In this document: in pieces, positions 7,901 through 8,562 of the stretch | How positions within the stretch are numbered: position 1 is the stretch's first letter | Layout of the letters: every line of letters starts with the position of its first letter | Assembly (NCBI GenBank): GCA_903861445.1 | Contig: CAIOUK010000094.1 | Coordinates: forward strand, 1-8,562 | Source of the DNA: an uncultured Verrucomicrobia subdivision 3 bacterium | GTDB lineage: Bacteria; Verrucomicrobiota; Verrucomicrobiia; Limisphaerales; UBA11358 | Reading direction: 5' to 3' | Length of the DNA stretch: 8,562 nt | Translations under genes and position numbers: made by a program | The notes under the pieces: generated by a model | Told to the model about the DNA's origin: nothing | Seen by the model: only the letters and a program-made list of their open reading frames with translations | The model's database searches: none

Positions 7901-8562
7901 CGACGGGCGCATTAGGTTATGGCACGGTCAATCAAACCCGCACCCTGACCTTGACCGGGTCTAGTGCAACATTCACTAACATCTTGGCCGCGCAGATTAC
8001 GGACAATGGAACGTCATCGGTATCGGTATTCAGGAGTGGCAACAGCGTCAACAGCATCGTCTGGTGGTTGACCAATCCGAACAACAGCTTCAGTGGCAGT
8101 GTGAAGGTCAACAATGGTTTTCTGATGTTCTCCAGCGGCGCTCTGGGGGCGGCAACGTCCATTGGTATTGATGCGAATACCTCGCCACCTCTGGGCTTGA
8201 TCTGGGCACCCGGCTGTGCAGATGACATCTCCCCCCGGTTCAACGCAAATAATAGCTCCGGCTATTTTACCTTGGATACAGGCACCAACGACGTGCTTTT
8301 GACCAGCGCCAATGCTCCGGTCAAGGTTGGTTCTTGGCTGGTCAAGGCGGGGACGGGCTCGTTGACTTGGACGAATAAATCAAATTGGGGTAACGGCGCG
8401 GGTGGGGCTACGATTGTAAATGCGGGCACATGGGTGGCCAAGATCATCAACAACAGTGCCAACAATGACTCCATCGGCGGGGTGCTAAGCGGTCCGGCCA
8501 ACTTGAGTTTGCGCGATGGGACGACGTTTAAATATATCGGCATCGGTTCGACCAACGATCAC
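1831..8562 (+). CDS. Giant secreted multidomain protein, DUF6288-like/PA14/PATR, 3' partial
   Basis: One uninterrupted frame of 2,244 codons runs off the window end. Start: ATG 1831 gives a signal peptide, with a basic n-region KENWKNK, a hydrophobic core from about 10 to 27, and likely cleavage after VQA (residue 29). The internal ATG at 1858 would lose the charged n-region. No Shine-Dalgarno is seen. Domains in order: PDZ-like module (about 50-160; QILVTTV, DVILGV, LKRWRAG) leading into TAPYNCPKS and a helical toroid-like domain to about 520, as in DUF6288 proteins; HEAT-like helices (about 531-640) with further helical sequence to about 845; Ig-like/cadherin-like (850-927); PA14 (933-1072); second Ig-like (1081-1165); PATR block (1169-1505); FN3-like (1508-1609); two tandem FN3-like modules of another type (1615-1713 and 1716-1814); second PATR block (1820 to end). 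The composition is rich in Thr, Asn, Gly and Ser, as in exported beta-rich proteins. It is exported and probably surface-bound or extracellular. PA14 suggests carbohydrate contact; no catalytic site is recognised. The C-terminal anchor or sorting signal is outside the window. DUF6288 is named from memory of motifs. Confidence 0.95.
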   Translation, partial: MKENWKNKTMFALVAALAGLLGLVTAVQAQTAPDLTATNLALINTSLNYSLGPTGMRGWIYVQHTGPVNYGATETMTAASPWQILVTTVGTNTPAVGIMASNDVILGVSTGAGNLPVPLFTNDSRKSIGYAIGAAEAGDGVMNLKRWRAGVTNDVSIQLGISNTAYSATAPYNCPKSALILSNAVNILMHRSFNMSTPGNQALGLAMLASGNTNFLPQVQTYARSISGALGLGMWDYGYNAIFLSEYYLKTGDTNVLPALSATLITTANGMDRYGTCGHHYAFLNNDGSYNGTAPGYGPVNAVGVACDLGLVLGQKALVAAGMTVNPAINAAIMRGTNFFGWFVQKGEIPYGEHNPWGAGYHYSNGKLAQAALMFALVGNQTSTEYYTRMTLAAYQAREYGHSGQGFNYLWDALGANLGGTNAMAAYIQNIEWHLDLERRCDGSFVYDGSVGDDPYDPSQISDYWAVGGNNAYGNSGKLDPTTCYVLTYATPLQQIYLTGRNANPTNVLSNDKLTNAMWAAMVPTTVTNFTTNQLFSALGEYDPDVRFWAALQLGAYTNVSVATIINLAGSTNAWLRASACTALGALKDTNGLATLGQCLSDPDVSVRGHATLALSSFASSASPLVPTMLAAFITNATDPNVINWIDPVQIAESVLSVELFGDSVSGANTPYVGGTNIEAAAKSLLYPAVQIGLKLPDSIPRANTANFLNNYATLADVQALVPDIIQCATTPVLADPMWRYGGRINSIKTLAKYYAAETVPVGMSMIDQPWVALGEGDAGDDIGANAALSGIATFGDSVRYLLPAFNNYASDWGSGDDRYATLRSAIASISSAVTSPAITNLFPVATAQVVNTTNAVAITLTGSSCRTNVLSFLNVSTPAHGTLSGGVPYLTYTPTPGYVGLDSFTFQVADSLTNSSPATVSLIVGTPAGAGLNGQYYDNQDFTNLKFTRLDPQINFDWGTGTPSNTIAAGSYSVRWTGMLLAPESGYYTFSTMNSDGVRLYVNGVRTIDDWADQSRNWTDGSSIHLNAGQQYFVQMDYYKNTGSAVAKLKWTGPSFAGPNGVLIAQPWLYNSTTGVTNLPVFAYPQGFTIPQNTSVAITLGGSVNATSFSTAGGPSHGSLSGTPPTITYTPATNYFGTDSFTFTASNGVSNSSPATILISILAGAPVAFNWTNTAGGLWSTAVNWTNSLGGSVAPVATGQPFYYLQFNAATNTATNDLNSGFALNQLNFAGTATLAGNSITLTTNGPVLPQINQNSANAVAINTPLNLAATTTLGGLGGGDVMVNSLISGAGGLVVNTPGNLKLINVTNTYTGGTVINAGVVSGPTGVGNPTPIFGTGPVTFNAAATFTVNRYYLTNAVTLNGATVTGGNAFGTTLAGPVTLSDVSTINFSGGFVISGNVSGTGGLTSVGSSTWTMSGTNSYTGPTTIAAGGIKYNSALSVAPGILSIGSNAVANLNYSGTRTNCWLTLNGVDQPAGVYGSTNSTATFQSTNFLGTGTLTVASAIGSITNLSAASVSATTGTLNAQLNGNGAPYSVVAYWGTNNAGTNAAAWSNSAVVGSWSVMAPINVSYSVAGLLSGTQYYFTFRAINSLQSLWATNIQIFQTLPTLAQSPTDIYAPAPNPASFAVPPTALGEYSIAMTATTANDVNGVQYLFTETTGHPGGVSSGWQNSPNYTNSGLSAGTLYTYTVTYRDLSTNSNVGTASAPASATTMLDTNPPNPNPMTFAIAPAAVNYYSVTMTATTATDSLNLYGVEYYFTCTAGGGHDSGWQDSTNYTDTGLTTNTQYSYTVKARDKSSHQNTTAPSGVFSATTPGIIAYWDGGTVNITTNGNGVSAGGSGTWSTMIQNWDFGSTTAHGAWPSNSSAVFGGTAGTVNLSTPVNVSGLQFDTANYVLNSNTLTLTGNGTITANANATINSVIAGTNSLTKTGTGTLTLGGVNTFSGAVVVSSNTLSIGSIANGGNPSALGQSLAAAANLLLGNGTTLTYTGPAASSDRLFTINGTAVGQGATLSASGTGALNLTATGALGYGTVNQTRTLTLTGSSATFTNILAAQITDNGTSSVSVFRSGNSVNSIVWWLTNPNNSFSGSVKVNNGFLMFSSGALGAATSIGIDANTSPPLGLIWAPGCADDISPRFNANNSSGYFTLDTGTNDVLLTSANAPVKVGSWLVKAGTGSLTWTNKSNWGNGAGGATIVNAGTWVAKIINNSANNDSIGGVLSGPANLSLRDGTTFKYIGIGSTNDH
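1981..3400 (+). other. DUF6288-like region: PDZ-like module plus helical toroid-like domain
   Basis: The start GPTGMRGWIY (52-61) followed by ILVTTV, DVILGV and a closing LKRWRAG...VSIQL strand has the order of a PDZ domain, which binds peptide C-termini or loops. The following section has TAPYNCPKSALIL (169-181), then helical repeats with conserved-looking aromatic and Gly-rich motifs: GTCGHHYAFLN, FFGWFVQKGEIPYGEHNPWG, EYGHSGQGFNYLWDALG and DYWAVGGNNAYGN. The pattern resembles alpha/alpha-barrel (terpenoid-cyclase-like) proteins annotated as DUF6288. The biochemical role is unknown. Confidence 0.6.
3421..3750 (+). repeat. HEAT-like helical repeats within the giant protein
   Basis: Residues about 531-640 contain successive helix pairs of roughly 31-37 residues: DPDVRFWAALQLGAY, NAWLRASACTALGAL and DPDVSVRGHATLALSSF. 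The D-V-R...A...L pattern is typical of HEAT/PBS-lyase repeats, which act as protein-binding scaffolds. Helical sequence continues to about residue 845 with a less clear repeat period. Confidence 0.65.
4378..4611 (+). repeat. Ig-like (cadherin-like, Big_9 type) module 1
   Basis: Residues 850-927 end in HGTLSGGVPYLTYTPTPGY, DSFTFQVAD and NSSPATVSLIV, the signature of bacterial Ig/cadherin-like tandem modules in large exported proteins. A second copy lies after the PA14 domain. It is a structural spacer or adhesion module. Confidence 0.75.
4627..5043 (+). other. PA14 domain of the giant protein
   Basis: Residues 933-1072 match a PA14 beta-barrel: LNGQYYDN at the start, SVRWTGMLLAPESGYYTF, the ligand-loop-like SDGVRLYVNGVRTIDDW, then YFVQMDYYKNTGSAVAKLKW. 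PA14 domains occur in glycosidases, adhesins and toxins and often bind carbohydrate. The single-D SDG form differs from the DD pair seen in Ca2+-lectin PA14 domains, so sugar binding is not assured. Confidence 0.85.
5071..5325 (+). repeat. Ig-like (cadherin-like, Big_9 type) module 2
   Basis: Residues 1081-1165 repeat module 1, with HGSLSGTPPTITYTPATNY, DSFTFTASNG and NSSPATILISI at corresponding places. The two copies bracket the PA14 domain, so the block reads Ig-PA14-Ig. Confidence 0.75.
5701..5799 (+). repeat. PATR (autotransporter-associated beta-strand) repeat 1
   Basis: GAGGLVVNTPGNLKL, then NTYTGGTVINAGVV, matches the GGLxKxGxGxLxLxGxNTYxGxTxVxxGxL pattern of PATR repeats that build a right-handed beta-helix in exported proteins. 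Confidence 0.8.
6037..6138 (+). repeat. PATR repeat 2
   Basis: GTGGLTSVGSSTWTMSG, then TNSYTGPTTIAAGGIKY, follows the same pattern. After it, a stretch containing LTLNGVDQPAGVYG and FLGTGTLTV (to about 6345) is the usual closing segment of a PATR block. Confidence 0.8.
6352..6657 (+). other. FN3-like module
   Basis: Residues 1508-1609 hold a beta-sandwich module with TTGTLNAQLNGNGAPY, VVAYWGTNNAGTNAAAW and VAGLLSGTQYYFTFRAIN. The last is the GLxxxTxYYFxxxAxN ending typical of fibronectin type III-like domains that sit between PATR blocks in such proteins. Confidence 0.65.
6673..7272 (+). repeat. Two tandem FN3-like modules, second type
   Basis: Residues 1615-1713 and 1716-1814 are similar to each other: YSIAMTATTANDVNGVQYLF against YSVTMTATTATD...GVEYYF, SSGWQNSPNYTNSGL against DSGWQDSTNYTDTGL, and YTYTVTYRD against YSYTVKARD. 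Each is about 98 residues with a proline-rich entry (APAPNP / NPPNPNP). They look like a recent internal duplication and differ from the FN3-like module just before them. Confidence 0.75.
7597..7704 (+). repeat. PATR repeat 3
   Basis: GTNSLTKTGTGTLTLGG, then VNTFSGAVVVSSNTLSIGS, is the closest of the four to the PATR consensus. It follows a head segment WDGG...GTWSTMIQNWDFG (from residue 1821) that typically opens PATR regions. Confidence 0.85.
8329..8439 (+). repeat. PATR repeat 4
   Basis: VGSWLVKAGTGSLTWTNKSN, then GATIVNAGTWVA, keeps the LVKxGxGxLxW core and the VNAGTW end. A half-repeat NNSFSGSVKVNNGFLMF lies shortly before it (about 8080-8130). The block continues beyond the window end. 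Confidence 0.75.

Noticed and set aside
5341..8562. Low-complexity Thr/Asn/Gly-rich DNA as a possible satellite or CRISPR-like array
   Set aside because: There is no regular repeat-spacer period at the DNA level. The resemblance comes from protein-level PATR and FN3-like repeats with diverged codons.

Overview
The window reads as a fragment of a Verrucomicrobiota-type genome (or a related Planctomycetota–Verrucomicrobiota lineage). This is inferred from protein style: a giant secreted protein with a DUF6288-like N-terminus followed by PA14, Ig-like, FN3-like and autotransporter-associated beta-strand (PATR) repeats. The lineage is an inference from family knowledge, not a database result.

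Layout. Bases 1-141 are the 3' part of a transfer-messenger RNA gene (ssrA) on the + strand, ending in an encoded CCA. Directly against it, on the - strand, lies a large serine recombinase (67-1455). Its 3' end runs antisense through the last 75 bases of ssrA. This is the arrangement of an integrated element that uses the tmRNA 3' end as attachment site. The recombinase lacks the first part of its resolvase domain, including the catalytic serine, so it is probably inactive. Bases 1456-1830 hold no convincing gene, but they contain a 45-nt imperfect hairpin and weak promoter-like signals.

From 1831 to the end of the window (8562) a single + strand frame is open without any stop: at least 2,244 codons, with its 3' end outside the window. 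I translated it line by line and found no frameshift. It encodes a signal peptide, a PDZ-like module and helical domain typical of DUF6288, HEAT-like repeats, an Ig-like/PA14/Ig-like block, a PATR block, one FN3-like module, two tandem FN3-like modules of a second type, and another PATR block.

The recombinase and the giant gene are divergent, and nothing shows that they work together. The giant gene may be island cargo or old chromosomal DNA; the far attachment site, which would decide this, is not in the window. All other substantial open frames are antisense or out-of-frame shadows of these two genes.
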